Source of the DNA: Botryotinia globosa
Taxonomy: Eukaryota; Ascomycota; Leotiomycetes; Helotiales; Sclerotiniaceae
Direction of reading: 5' to 3'
Length of the DNA stretch: 64,000 bases
Assembly: GCA_014898425.1 (NCBI GenBank)
Contig: RCSZ01000001.1
Span: forward strand, 1,922,001 to 1,986,000
Every line of letters starts with the position of its first letter. The stretch's first letter is position 1. Below are positions 12,681 to 24,529 of this stretch, one piece after another. Position numbers and translations under genes: made by a program. The notes beneath the pieces were generated by a model. That model saw only the letters and a program-made list of their open reading frames with translations, made no database searches and was not told the origin of the DNA.

Positions 12681-14184
12681 ATGGCTTCCGCTGATAAGGG
12701 TCTCGAGGAGATCCAAGAGGGTGAGTTACACCGATATTCTGAAAATATTAATATTTTGAAGATGGATCCCACCAGATCGCATTGTGGAAGAGGGGAGAAA
12801 AAACATCAATAGAATCAGAAGACTGACCACTTTTGTTTCTTGCAGGACAAATCGAGTCCAACTATGACGAGACCGTCGACTCTTTCGATACCATGAACTT
12901 GAAGCCAGAGCTTCTCCGAGGTATGATTTAAAATACAATCCATGAACAACCAACCATATTTGGAGGGGCAAATTTAACAAGCAACTACAGGTGTCTACGC
13001 TTATGGTTTTGAGCGTCCATCCGCTATCCAACAACGTGCTATTATGCCAGTCATCAAGGGTGAGTTCATCAAATATGCGACTTCTTTTTCGGCATATCTA
13101 ATACATTCTCAAAGGCCATGACGTTATTGCCCAGGCTCAATCTGGTACCGGAAAGACCGCCACTTTCTCCATCTCCGTCCTCCAAAAGCTTGACCCCAAC
13201 GTTAAGCAATGCCAGGCTTTGATCCTTGCACCAACCCGTGAGTTGGCTCAACAAATCCAAAAGGTCGTTGTCGCCATCGGTGACTTCATGAACGTTGAGT
13301 GCCACGCATGCATTGGTGGTACCAGTGTTCGTGATGACATGAAGGCCCTTCAAGATGGTCCCCAAGTCGTTGTTGGTACCCCAGGTCGTGTCCACGACAT
13401 GATCCAAAGACGTTTCTTGAAGACCGACTCCATGAAGATGTTCGTTCTTGATGAGGCCGATGAGATGCTTTCCGTAAGTTTAGAATCGCCCAGCTTTGCT
13501 CGAGAGCAATTTCACTAACAATCCTTCCAGCGTGGTTTCACCGAGCAAATCTACGACATCTTCCAACTCCTTCCTCAATCCACCCAGGTTGTCCTCCTCT
13601 CCGCCACCATGCCACAAGACGTCCTTGAGGTCACCACCAAGTTCATGCGTGACCCCGTCCGTATCTTGGTTAAGAAGGCCGAACTTACCCTCGAAGGTAT
13701 CAAGCAATTCTACATCGCTGTTGAGAAGGAAGACTGGAAGTTGGACACCCTTTCCGATTTGTACGAGACCGTCACCATCACACAAGCAGTCATCTTCTGC
13801 AACACCAGAAGAAAGGTCGACTGGTTGACTGACAAACTCACTGCCCGTGATTTCACCGTCTCTGCCATGCACGGTGACATGGACCAAGGTCAACGTGACT
13901 TGATTATGAAGGAGTTCCGTTCCGGTTCATCCCGTGTCTTGATCGCCACTGATCTTTTGGCTCGTGGTATCGATGTTCAACAAGTTTCCTTGGTCATCAA
14001 CTACGATCTCCCAGCCAACCGTGAGAACTACATCCATCGTATCGGTCGTGGAGGACGTTTCGGACGTAAGGGTGTTGCCATCAACTTCGTCACCGCTGAT
14101 GATGTCCGCATGATGAGAGAAATCGAGCAGTTCTACAGCACTCAAATCGAGGAGATGCCAATGAACGTTGCTGATCTCATCTAA
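12681..14184 (+). CDS. TIF1: ATP-dependent RNA helicase eIF4A
   Basis: Five exons: 12681-12720, 12846-12920, 12991-13059, 13115-13473 and 13531-14184, giving 398 residues, the usual eIF4A length. All DEAD-box motifs are present: Q motif [10 protein letters not shown] (44-53), motif I AQSGTGKT (69-76), [18 protein letters not shown] (174-177), [11 protein letters not shown] and [11 protein letters not shown]. The C-terminus ends in NVADLI, as in fungal and animal eIF4A. It unwinds 5' UTR structure as part of eIF4F during cap-dependent initiation. Codon choice is strongly biased (GGT, GTC, ATC, AAG), unlike most neighbours, and fits very high expression. The first exon is only 40 nt and the first four introns crowd the 5' end, a typical arrangement for highly expressed fungal genes. 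Confidence 0.98.
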
Positions 14185-14906
14185 GCTTAATTTTCTTTTA
14201 ATATACAATTTGGTAAATCACGAGTTCTCGGGCGTGAATGTCTATAAAAGGACCACAGCATCGAAACCCCCTTTGTAAGGGCAGTGATAGTGAGCGTAGC
14301 TGGTTCGCCCGGCGCGTGAGGATTTGGTCAATGGGTAGCATAAAAGTTGCTGCATTGGTTTGTGCAGCTGGATTATTTCTTGCGTATTTTATGGCATTAG
14401 AGGCTCGGGGGGTTCTTCTTTGCTTTTCAGTCTCTGTATTTAGGGATTCCTCATCGGTTGTTTTACAACCTCTATGTCTACTCAGATCTACCTACAGTTG
14501 GCTCAAAATTGGTCCATTCCATGTAGTACGATTGATGATAGATGCTGAGATCATTTTCCATAGATCCAGGCAAAAATAAAGAATCAAAAATTTAATAAAA
14601 ATAATCACATGTTTTGGTGATGTCTCCATGTTTTGCTTTGAGACTCGTCCATCCGTCACATCACAGGCACTCATTTTTCTTTCAATGTTCGTTGTGCCAC
14701 AAGCACAGGCGGCGAGCTCGCTAACCTCAGTAGGAACTTGGAGGCTCAAGTCGAACTTCACCTTTCACCAAGACGCCATCAACAATTTTCTTGCGTATAA
14801 TATTCATGGTTCTCATAAAGTACTGAGCGTACTAGGTTTATTGTTATCACATCATATATCAATTGGCGTCATCGTTCTCTAAATAAGTCACTTTTGTGTC
14901 TTTACT
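14185..14906. other. eIF4A 3' region and promoter of the next gene
   Basis: No supported gene. A 113-codon frame (14238-14579, +) has no motif and uneven codon use; it is most likely the eIF4A 3' UTR. A T-rich end with several AATAA-like signals lies around 14,575-14,605. Confidence 0.4.
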
Positions 14907-16156
14907 ATGGCAGTGGTATTCGCGAAGTCACCTCTCGAACGTGTTGGTTTGAGTCAAGGAGCTGTGAATGGCGTCCAAAGCATAGTTAACTTACAATTTC
15001 GAAAGGAACATCGTGCTCTCTTGACTATCTTGGAGGATTTGAGAATTAAGATAGATAAGACATCTGCAGATGCAGAACGACGTTTTGAGGAATCTCAAAA
15101 GCAATTGAAGGATACCGAAAATCGATTGGAGAAGTTGGAAAATGAGTGGAGAGATTTGATACAGAAAAATAAAGAGTGGGAGGGTGAAGTGAAGAGTTTG
15201 AAGGAGAAGATGGAGAGGTTGAGTGGTTTGATGGGTGAGTTGGTGCTGGTGATGTGGTTGCGATTGCGAGAGTGGGACTGATGATCATAGGTTTACAAAC
15301 TGCGGCTGCAAAGCCTATTCTTGCTCACAGTGGTTATACAGAGTTGCAAAAGAACCAGTCGTCGACTGAAACTGCTTTGTTTCATCACGGTCTAGATGTC
15401 GCTGGTCTGCAGCCATTGGCAACGCCATCTGCCATCGCTTCTCCTCGGGGAAATACCACTGCGCTTGAGGAACGTATGTCTACATCTACTGCAAAGCAGC
15501 CTCAACCAGCTTCACAATCCGTTTCAGCCTTGTCGCCAGAAATCAATACATCCCTTGATGGCCGCATCCCTCGCACGCCAAATAGACGCCAATCAAGTCA
15601 AGCAATCTCACCACTCGCGCATGATGGTCCTATGAGTCCACCCCTCGCCCCTCGACTACCACTCGTAGCTACTACACCGACAAACAAGAGAGTCCCACCA
15701 CCATCAAGCAAGCCATTACCAAATACGACATCCCGCAAAGCTGCCCATCCCCCTTTCTGGACCAATATGTCGCAGGCCCCAGATCAAACAATCGAGGCCT
15801 ATCTAGCTCAGGCAACAGAATACAACAACGCGATCAAATTACGCAAGTCTCGATTCGAGTTCATTGCAAGATTCATCCGAGGATTGTGGAATGAGAATGA
15901 TCGCGCTGTCTTGCTGAAGCAGCTACAAAAGAAATTCCAATCCCGAACTACAAAGGACGGATTCGTGGAGGTTATGTGTAGATTTTCTGATGTGGGAGAG
16001 GGATTGCTGGCTGCTGGGTTGATTGCTGAAAGTGGAGGTACGAATGGGAAGAGAGGTAGTCATGATGCTGGTATGGATCATGGCGAGGTAGATGCATCGC
16101 ATCAGAAGAGAAGAAAGACTTTGGAATCTCAATTGTCGAATGATGATGAGTTGTAA
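14907..16156 (+). CDS. Uncharacterised coiled-coil protein
   Basis: Two exons, 14907-15234 and 15291-16156, joined by a 56-nt intron with a GTGAGT donor and a CTGAT branch site, give 397 residues. Residues ~30-110 form a strongly charged coiled coil (DAERRFEESQKQLKDTENRL and following Lys/Glu heptads). The centre (about 130-280) is Ser/Pro/Thr-rich and probably disordered. A second ordered, helical part follows (TIEAYLAQATEYNNAIKLRK... FIARFIRGLWNENDRAVLLK), then a basic KRRKT patch that could be a nuclear signal. I do not recognise the family. The layout (coiled coil, linker, small helical domain, basic tail) would suit a scaffold or chromatin-associated factor, but nothing in the context proves it. 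Confidence 0.75.
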
Positions 16157-16856
16157 GATATCTGTCGACTTGCTTGGCTTCTTTGAAGGAAATATCGGCT
16201 TGGAATGGTGGTACATACTTTGTGCATGTGGAAGATAGTAGTGGTGTCCGTCGCCGTCAGCGTGGTATGCTCGGATGTCATGCAGAGAAGATAGATGATG
16301 GGGTTATATTGAAAACTTAGCTAACATATAGAACTTGAGCTTTAAATGCTCGGATATAATAGCATATACGTCTCGCTCCACTGCGTTAATAATATCATAC
16401 AAATCTGAATTAATGCTCGCTTGCATAAAACACCTCAATTCTTACTCTGAAGAAATATGTCAAAGATCCGTCTCCGTCTGAACAAGCGAGGTGATGACAT
16501 CCAGACTCGAAGATGGAATCTAAACTAAACCCGGGCGAAATATCTTCTAAAATTTGATTATATTGCCAAGATAGAGTCAATTTGTTGACTATAGAGATTG
16601 CAGATCACAGAAACACACAACTATTGCATTACGCGACTTGGCTTTTAGGCTGGTGGGTTGAAACCATCCTCAACTCTTCATTATTCATCGCCTTGGGTAG
16701 CACTGCTTTCCCCGCCCTTGATAACGCCTCGTTTTAATCCTCGTCCTTGGTCAATTCCTTCCCAAAGAAACTGTCCATGGCGAATTGAACCAAACCAAAC
16801 CATATCCCGTCCCGTCCTATCATATCATATCCTGTATTGTCCCACCCCATTCATAA
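16157..16856. other. Convergent 3' intergenic region
   Basis: Lies between the 3' ends of the coiled-coil gene (+) and the kinase gene (-). Only short, motif-free frames occur; I see nothing functional beyond presumed UTRs. Confidence 0.4.
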
Positions 16857-18148
16857 TCATGAAGGGCCATCCTCGGGCAACTCCTCAATTACCCCCCGTA
16901 CAATCTCCATCAATTCATCCACATCTGGTCTCTCACTGGGTTCCACCTTCAAACATTTCCGCACCACTTCCCGTATACTTTCGCTAATACCACTATCTTC
17001 ACTTTGTCCCGTCTGGTTTGTCGTCTTCTTCTTTCCACCAGCTCCTTCGTCGGGAAATCGCCAATCGCCACCCAATACACAAATGCTCAGACTTCCTCCT
17101 GTCTCGTCGCTGCGCATCTCGAAGGGCGATTTTCCGACAAGACATGCGTATAGCGTGCAGCCTAGCGACCAAATGTCGACTTTGGTGTCGATAGTACTGC
17201 CCGTTTTTACATCGAAGAGTTCGGGTGCGCGATAGGGCATGGTGGAGTGCTCGGCTGCTTGGTCTTGTACTGCTAGGGCGAGTGATCGGGAGGTTATTGG
17301 TGTGGGTGAGGGAGCTAGGGATCCGAGATCCATTAAAATGGGTTGGACGCCGTCGTCGTCGATCATGATGTTTCCTATTCTGACGTTAGATAGATTCACG
17401 CATTGTATTCTCCCTTTGGCATACCTGGTTTAATATCTCTATGCGCGTATGCCCTAGCTCCTCCTGGCGCAATACCCTCTTGACTCATCGTAACTTCCCC
17501 ATCCATCAGTGGTTCCTGCTGTTCACTATCCTCATCGGTTTCCCTCCCTCTCTGTCTTCCCCTCCTCGATTCCACTTCCTCTTCAGCTTCCTGGTCTGCC
17601 CGCGCCGCATCCGCCCTTACTTTCTTCGCCTTATTCACACTATTCGCACCACCAGGTCCGCCTCTAACTTTGTATTGATGCATAGCTTTCAGTGCATTCA
17701 GAACTCCCAAAAATAAAACCATCAGTCTCTTCTCCGGGAATTTCGTATGGTTCACCAGATTCGCATTGATTATGTCTTGCAGATTTCCGCGTCGATAATA
17801 TGGTAGCAAAATATACACCGTCTTCGCTCCAGGATCTGATCGATCCGCAGAGACACAGTAGTCCACGCTGTGTATTATATTTGGATGCGGCGAGAAGAGC
17901 GCATAGGCTTCTACTTCTTTCATGGCGAGTGCCACGGATTCTTGACCGAATGGACATCGAATTTTCTTCACAGCGTAGGTATTGTCACTGCTGGTATCTT
18001 GGACGAGGTAGACGTAGGAAAATCCGCCCTCGCCCAGTAATCGTAATATCTTGAAACTGCGATTATTTATTTTGAGCTGCGGAGAGCCCGGAAAACAGCT
18101 CATGCAGTTTGTGAGGGTATATAATAAATCGAGAAAGTATTGAGCCAT
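16857..18148 (-). CDS. Ser/Thr protein kinase of the NAK/STK16 (yeast Env7) family
   Basis: Two exons, 18148-17425 and 17374-16857 (50-nt intron), give 413 residues. A Cys pair near the N-terminus (TNCMSCFPG, residues 13-21) matches the palmitoylation site of Env7/STK16. The glycine loop is GEGGFSYVY (39-47), the ATP lysine is K61 or K62, the catalytic loop HRDIKPGN has D238, and the metal motif is DLG (257-259). DLG in place of DFG is characteristic of this family rather than a defect. An APE-like APELF and a WSLGCTLY motif follow. The Arg/Glu-rich insertion before the catalytic loop (about residues 165-230) also occurs in fungal homologues. Env7 works at the vacuolar membrane and limits vacuole fusion. 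The C-terminal helix PDVDELMEIVRGVIEEL completes the fold. Confidence 0.88.
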
Positions 18149-19142
18149 CTTGAATTAAGGGATTGGAAGGTTGGACGGGTTATGAATGTTTGGCTCTGAG
18201 GTTTGCGAGGGTGCGAGCTGGTATAGCTCTGGGGCGCAAAGTGGTATGTTTCGTCTCTTTGTGGAGGGATCGATGGGATTGTTGCGCATATGGCAATTGT
18301 GATGCTGGGACTTTGCAATGCGAGTTATCAGATTGATTATGAGGATTCGATCGTGGTCATTGAGTTGTGGTGCTATTGAGAGGTGTCTTTACCTAGCTAC
18401 CTCCTACATACGGTTTATTGTTCACAAGGGACGGCTGAGTAAGCCACGGTAAGGTTATTAGCCACAATATATATTTGGATTTTCATCAATGAAGAACAAT
18501 ATTCTGGGAAATATTGTCATTGGAACTATAATCTGCGATTTGGTTATATTTAAACTATTGCTTAACTGAAGGCATGCCTAGTTATCGTCTCAGTACATCT
18601 CGTTCTTACATATGTCTATTGAGAATGGTTCATGCGTTGACAGTCAACCATGCTCAAGTGAGCAGCAAAGCTGTCAATCTTGTGTGTCCTCAGTATTGAG
18701 CAGTGGGAATTGAGAATACCGGTACCACAGAAGCAAACAGAAGCTCACAAAAGCCTATCGTCGTTAGAAAATCGGAGGGTTTTCCTGCACCTTTTCAAGG
18801 CAGTGAGCGACGTAGCGACAATTGATTAGCCCTGCATGCGCGGGGTCACAGGCGGCTAATTTCTGCATGATTAAGTACATAATCAGCTCCAGAGTACGAC
18901 TCGCTTTCACAAAAAGCAAAAATTGAACTTGCATCGCCAGTCAATACGAAAAATAAGCCTTCTTGTTCGCGAAAACACAAACAAGTTATCCGACTTGAAG
19001 CACGCCCGTTATTAGAATAAACCCACTTCAGCAGCTCAATCTCATTGATCACATACTTTCAACTCAACTTTGAAGAAGAATAATCAAAAGCCAAGCATCT
19101 TCGCTATTCCTAGCCATTCTCTCCGGCCCTTCTTCATCCAAT
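18149..19142. promoter_or_regulatory. Divergent intergenic region
   Basis: Roughly 1 kb between the divergently read kinase gene and the next plus-strand gene. It has A/T-rich patches and a CT-rich leader just before 19143. No specific operator or RNA gene is recognisable. Confidence 0.35.
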
Positions 19143-19852
19143 ATGGCTTCAAACAATGACGACCATGAGTCAGTCGCCGATTCTGATTCCAATGCCCCTA
19201 CCATCTACACACCCCCTGCTACCATTCAAACATCCCCTTCTACCATCCACACACCTCCTTCTACCATCTACACCCCCGCTTCTACCATCATTGGTGATGA
19301 TAACCGCGAGGATCAACGCGATCAATCCCCTCACCAATCAAGCTCGGTCCCACAGCCTAATTCCACCTACCTTATCCGCGCCTCCTCATCTGGGAGACTC
19401 CTAACTTTAGACTCTGGGCGCGTTATCTTAGCTAAGCCAGGCGCTAACCGTGGCTCTAGCATCCACGTGAGTATACAATCCCTAGGCAATGAGCCCTCTC
19501 GGCCAGTATCTTCACTTGGGTTATACTGAAACTCTCCGCTCAATAGTGGAAATGCACCGGGGCCAACGGATGGCTCCATTTTCAGAATGCCGCTTCTGGT
19601 TGCTTTATCGGCCATAATTTCTGGGGCAATATACTTTGTACTGTATCATGGGCCAAAGAATGGGAGAGATTTAAAGTAGAGCCTACACCAAAAGGTGGAT
19701 ACTATTTGATGATGCCGCATTGGTCAAGGATATGGAAAGTTGGAATGAGGGGGGAATATCTGGCAAAGCTAGGGGACGAGGAATATGAAGAACCCAGGAA
19801 AATTGGAGAGGGAGAGGGACAGATAATTGTCTGGGACTTTATCAAGGTTTAG
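19143..19852 (+). CDS. Small protein with TIxTPPS repeats and a possible beta-trefoil-like C-terminal domain
   Basis: Two exons, 19143-19466 and 19547-19852 (80-nt intron, phase 0), give 209 residues. Residues 20-50 contain four imperfect copies of a Thr-Ile-x-Thr-Pro-Pro-Ser type unit (TIYTPPATIQTSPSTIHTPP), probably a disordered arm. From residue ~75 a folded region begins: TYLIRASSSGRLLTL, then GSSIHWKCTGANGWLHFQNA, SGCFIGHNFWGN, and a Trp-rich end (WKVGMRGEYLAKLGD, IIVWDFIKV). The alternation of G-R-L-L, W-x-F-x-N and F-I-G-x-N turns resembles a fascin/ricin-B-like beta-trefoil seen in many small fungal proteins. That assignment is structural guesswork. There is no signal peptide. Without the second exon the first frame stops at 19529. 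Confidence 0.7.
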
Positions 19853-20316
19853 GCACCGTGTACTATGCTATCTAGTGCATGTAAGTCCTGTGAGGATTGG
19901 CAACCGCTGTATGATACTCTCTAAAGAACGATATGTCTAGTTAGCGGTAAACGCGCATCAAGATAGCGAAAGGCACAGAATTGTAGATGGATAATTCTAA
20001 ACTTGTGTGCAATATAAATATCCAGCCCCAGGTTCGATTTGCCTCGAGAATAAAAATGACAAAAAATGACAAAAAACACGGAGGACTTAAATACACTCGG
20101 AAGCCGACTCTAAGTAACAGTCTATATGATTAATTAATTACAACGCGTTTCATATAGACTTTTAGATACACTGTGAGGAACACGCGCTTAATTATCTCTA
20201 AACCCGGGAACAAAACCTCGCTCAAAACTTTAATTATGTCGCGAAAATGCCCACCATGCCAAGAACGCCGTTGTTTTGCAATCAATTACCACCCATATAT
20301 ACCATCAAAGCCGATA
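19853..20316. other. Convergent 3' intergenic region
   Basis: Short gap between two 3' ends. A 12-nt near-inverted pair (CTATATGATTAATTAATTACAACGCG...CATATAGAC, about 20,120-20,160) could form a weak hairpin. Nothing else is seen. Confidence 0.35.
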
Positions 20317-21360
20317 TCAGCGTCTATTATTTCCATCGAGCTCAGCAAAAGTCAATCCATTCATTTCGTGTATCTGCGTGTTGCCAACCTCGTGTGCCTC
20401 ATATCCATACCCATTTCCCATCTCATGCAGAACGCCAGATCCAGGCGACGATGGAAGAGAAGCGACTTGGTTCATTTTTATCTGGGAGGCCGCGTGAAGA
20501 CTATCCTGCTGTGGCGCTGTATCGTATTTCCTTCGCCTTCTCATGAACAATATAGTTCCAACAAGAGCAGCAATGATAGCCACACTAACCGCGATACCAA
20601 CTGCAATACCGATCTTTGCTCCGGTGCCAAGTCCTGAACTACTGTTACTACTATCAATAGTTGGGATTGAAGAAACAGCCGACGTGGATGTGGCTTCAGC
20701 TCCAGATGAGCTGGGAGTAGAGCCAAAGGCTGCTGTTTCGGATTTGGAGGCCGATCCAGACGTCGAACTCGAACTAGTACTCGAACTAGTACTCGAACTG
20801 AAAGCCGTCACTGTCGGAACAGCGGAATTGCCATCGAAATTATACCCATTGATCTGAACAGCGTGAACCGTCTGGTCTTTATCCACCACGGAAATGATTG
20901 TCGTATACTCATCTGTGGCGGGTGTCCGATTACTAACATATGTAATCTTGGCTCCGGAGGTGATGGTCGATGTGCATTCGCGGGGAGTGCCTTGGGACGC
21001 TAAAGACCATAGACCATAACCACTAGGACAACATCCACTCAGTGTGGAGCCTGGGTTTACAATGGTGATAACGACTACGGTATATGCTTCCGGGCATAGA
21101 AATGGTCCTAGTGAGATGGTCGATATCCCAGAGACCTCTTGATTCCACCATGATCTTGCTTCAGAAGGCCAGCATCTTGTTGGGAAGAGCTCGGCATTAT
21201 TGTTAGGGTCGTAGGCGTAGATGTCTGTGAGATTGTTGGGAGAATACAATTCGGTTTTGCAGCTAGGTACAATGGGATAAACAGTAGTTAGAGGAAACCA
21301 AGTAGTCACCACACCGTTTATTCCCTCGGAAGCTGGAGGACGCGAAGTTGGAGTTGCCAT
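20317..21360 (-). CDS. Single-pass membrane protein with a Ser/Thr-rich stalk (Mid2/WSC-like layout)
   Basis: Intronless, 347 residues. The N-terminal half (1-175) has conserved-looking Cys and Trp residues (VPSCKTELY, RCWPSEARSWW, SGCCPSGYGLW, TPRECTSTI). Residues ~180-245 are a Ser/Thr-rich, probably O-glycosylated stalk. Then come GLGTGAKIGIAVGIAVSVAI and a continuing hydrophobic segment of about 23 residues (~248-272), a stop-transfer MRRRRKY, and a cytosolic tail of ~75 residues. The layout is that of fungal cell-surface sensors or of a large family of secretory hypothetical proteins in leotiomycetes and sordariomycetes. There is no classical N-terminal signal peptide, so the start or topology is uncertain. 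No catalytic motif is visible. Neighbours give no functional hint. Confidence 0.75.
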   Translation of the reverse strand: MATPTSRPPASEGINGVVTTWFPLTTVYPIVPSCKTELYSPNNLTDIYAYDPNNNAELFPTRCWPSEARSWWNQEVSGISTISLGPFLCPEAYTVVVITIVNPGSTLSGCCPSGYGLWSLASQGTPRECTSTITSGAKITYVSNRTPATDEYTTIISVVDKDQTVHAVQINGYNFDGNSAVPTVTAFSSSTSSSTSSSSTSGSASKSETAAFGSTPSSSGAEATSTSAVSSIPTIDSSNSSSGLGTGAKIGIAVGIAVSVAIIAALVGTILFMRRRRKYDTAPQQDSLHAASQIKMNQVASLPSSPGSGVLHEMGNGYGYEAHEVGNTQIHEMNGLTFAELDGNNRR

Positions 21361-23610
21361 TGATCACTAGCTTCACCGGTTGTTGAGCGTAGAAAAGTAA
21401 AATGCGGTCGCAAGAAATCTAGAAAATGCAAGTCGCTGGAGATCCGATGCATTTACGATATAGAGTGCGCTACTGGCCCTCCACACACCCTCAAAACACT
21501 ACCCCCAAAGCACCACTCTCCTTGGACCCCTGTATCCATATGGGTATTTTGAGTCTCATAGCCAATTCATGATGCGCTGTGGTAAGATGGCGCGACAGTT
21601 TCAAGAAACTGCTGAATTCCTTGCGCCAAGTATGCACGTCTGAGTGGAAGGGTTGCTATCTCGTGCGGCCATGCTCCTAGGTAAGCTCAAATGGGGGCCG
21701 CCTTGAGCATCGCTCTTGATTGACAAGCCTGGCGCTGACAGTATTAGTAAAGCAGCATTGAGAATAAAAATTTGAGCCATCGCTTGCCAACTGTGCTCCG
21801 TATTTATTGGCTCCCTCGCTCCTTCGTCTGAAAGTGACTAAAGAATTGATTACATGGTGGCAGGTCTGAAGAAGACTGCAGACACGATGATTTGTCAAAA
21901 TTCGGCCGGGATTACCCCCTTTTGTGTCAGAAAACCCTTATTATAGATGCTAATATGAAGAAAACATAAGTAGATATCCTGTGGCATTTACCCCAATCAT
22001 ACGGAGGGTGAATCCGTAGATCCGAACAAGGAGCACTAGTTTGAACCGTTGTCCTGTGCACGAGTTGGCATCTAATTAGCCTGTCCCAAATACCAAGAAG
22101 TGGCCTTTCACTGTGTGCTTGATCGCCATATCCAAATCCTAGTTGGGGAGTATTTATAGCCCAATGATGAGAGAAATGTAGGCATATAGGGGTGGAAATT
22201 GGTTGCTGGGTTCTTGAAATTTCCATGTCCGTTTAAAATGAAAAACGACTCATTGTGGACTACACACATACGACCATTCGCCTGCCAGGATACTTTCTCC
22301 AAGGTTCAAAATATCGAAGCTATATTGATTCAGCAGGAAACATTCGTTTACAGCCTGTTCAATATGAAGAAGGTTTACTACGAGATTGACTTCGAGATCC
22401 TGGCCAATAACCAAGAATTGACCCCAGATATATGTGCTTGTCTTTGTTGTAGTGATGTTGATTTACCAAGCTTCTTTAGGAACTCTTGGCCCGAGTTGAA
22501 TTTATGACTTCAAAATAGAACCCGAATTGATTAACGTTGCTCATGAAATCCATTAGAATAAAAATGAATTCTTCGTCGCAAAGGTCTTTAAACTATTGTC
22601 CTCGATCTCCCTCACCACGTCATGACCTTCCGGCAAGACCTGAATTTATTCACGAGTTCTCTGAGCGGCGCAATCGTTACCAAGAAGCATCCTGATAGAA
22701 TCCTGCTGACCAGCGCCTGACTCGACGCTGTAACGACCTCAACTACAGCTTGGCACTCTTTCTCAGTATCACTTGGCGCGATTGAAGCTTGAAACTTCTC
22801 GAGAATGTCCGACAGATGCTTCAACGACAGTACTACTAGAGACACAGAAACCCCCTTTGGATTGATTGCCTGTGCCCATTTTGTTGGTTGTGAAAGCGCC
22901 AGATTGGCAAATCAATACGCAAATCCTAAATAGGCTACTTCTTCTGCTAGTCTTTCAGCCTCAAGTGCTATCAAGCAGACTTGGAAATCAAGACCTGATG
23001 GGCATTCAGTGATAATACACACTAAGATGTCGAATTGGCTATCACGAGGTTCCGAGCATTGACATCACCACCAGAGTTGGGGAAGGACGATGGGTGTATA
23101 CAATCAATCTATCAGTTTTGAAGGACCTTTGGTAAGTGCGAAATAGGTAAGTCGAGTTCGCTATGATCATAAATGATCCAATATGCTCAGGAGCAAAAAG
23201 AGTTGTGGAGTCAAGATTTGCCGATGCAACGCCTACGAGGCATTGCCTTTGGATTGTTAGACTGATCGAACAGGAGAGTTGACAGGTGACAATACGAGTA
23301 AGAACTTATGCAACCCGCTGGCACTTGCAGCATATGAGGAGGGAATCTGGAGGCCATGTAATTCAATGCACAGCCTGAGTGGAAGATCAAGAAAACATCA
23401 ACGATCGAATGCAACATGTAGCGTGGGTATGCAGGAGATGGCATAGAGACAATCGCCTGGTTTATAGGAGATTTTTATACTGTTCTTTCTGCTTCTCTGA
23501 ATGTAGATGTAGATATCTACCTTGAACATCATATCTCCTCTATCATACAACGTTTCGATATTCGAATCTCCATTCTAGTCGTTCATTCGTGGCATAATCT
23601 TAACGGGCCT
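21361..23610. other. Long gene-poor interval with one weak coding remnant
   Basis: A 2.2-kb stretch without a supported gene. On the minus strand 22959-22612 is open and codes for a helical Leu/Val-rich stretch (VVLSLKHLSDILEKFQAS ... APLRELVNKFRSCRK), but it lacks an ATG and clean splice partners. A second minus frame (23444-23211) starts with ATG but shows no motif. Together they could be the remains of one gene. The rest looks like ordinary intergenic DNA. Confidence 0.35.
22612..22959 (-). pseudogene. Possible degraded coding remnant
   Basis: Open frame of about 115 codons with no ATG at its head, ending in a TGA at 22612. The translation has amphipathic helices and few low-complexity runs, and reads more like a real C-terminal domain than noise. 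A possible acceptor (CACAG) at about 22,880 would make it a last exon, but no donor exon was found. The family is unknown. Confidence 0.25.
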
Positions 23611-24529
23611 CTATACTCCGAACTTTGACTCCTTGTATGGGTATCTAACTTCGTCATCCTTCCTCATCCATAATTGCTTCTTCTTCTTGGTTAAGACATG
23701 TTCACCCCAAACTTGCTTCGCATGTTGCTTCATGAACTTCCTGATAAATCTAGGATCCCAAAGCTCACTTGCGACTCCGAGGTCCTTGCAGCAGCGCATT
23801 AAGGCATTCGATTTGCATCCTTCGGTGGCGGTTGGAATACCTTCGGGGGAGAAATAGTCTTGTTCACCACGAGCCACGGACACTAATCTGCAGAGGGGAA
23901 AAACATTAGCTCTGCTTACTCGAATGATAATAATAACCCCCAAAGACTTACCGTCCATGAGCAACGAGAGCATATTCTCTTGTAATACTCTTCTGCGTAA
24001 CAATGGTTTCCCCTCTTGGTGCCAAACCCCATCCACCAGGTCCAAACGCCCTATTTAATATTCTTCGGTATTTGATTTCTGGCAAGTATATAATACCGTC
24101 TGGCTTGACCTCCACGTCATCAGCAGGGATTGGTGAAAGTAAGATTTCTGCAGCTTCTTTGGAGAATGGCTGCGACGACAATCCGTGGAATGATCTCGCC
24201 CAGTCGACTTGTCTAGATCCCTCATCCAAAATCAGTGGTCCATCTGCAAGTCCCTCGGTCATATCTGTGATGGGCGATTGAGCATCGATCGCATTTTCTG
24301 GCTCCTTGGGTTTGGTCGCAGGGGCTGCATAGCTTGTGGGAGGCTTTGTTGCAGTCGTCGTTCTTGGTGTGTAGCTCGAACCTGGAATCGCCGCATTTCG
24401 AAAGTTTTGGGAAAAGCGTCTTGACTGATAAGTCAGACTTGTAACTTTCGATGCTGCTGAGAATCTTGATACCGATGTCGCTGCATCCGTAACTATTGAG
24501 CGTGAAGCTCTAGATATAATTGCTGCCAT
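23611..24529 (-). CDS. MGM101: Mitochondrial genome maintenance protein MGM101
   Basis: Two exons, 24529-23952 and 23887-23611 (64-nt intron), give 284 residues. A basic, Ser/Arg-rich presequence ([20 protein letters not shown]) predicts import into mitochondria. A Pro/Thr linker follows, then the conserved core: [91 protein letters not shown] and a basic tail [20 protein letters not shown]. Mgm101 is a Rad52-type single-strand annealing recombinase in mtDNA nucleoids, needed for mtDNA repair and maintenance. Length and motif order are normal and nothing is missing. The gene is in tandem with COA4 on the same strand, 352 nt apart, followed by BPL1; COA4 is likewise mitochondrial. Confidence 0.95.

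Noticed and set aside
14238..14579. 113-codon frame after eIF4A
   Set aside because: No motif and codon use unlike the neighbouring highly biased gene; best explained as 3' UTR.
16857..17399. DLG instead of DFG in the kinase as a sign of a pseudokinase
   Set aside because: DLG is normal in the STK16/Env7 branch; Lys, HRD Asp and Asn are all present.
22199..22507. 102-codon plus-strand frame
   Set aside because: Begins with TTG and shows no recognisable domain or splice context.
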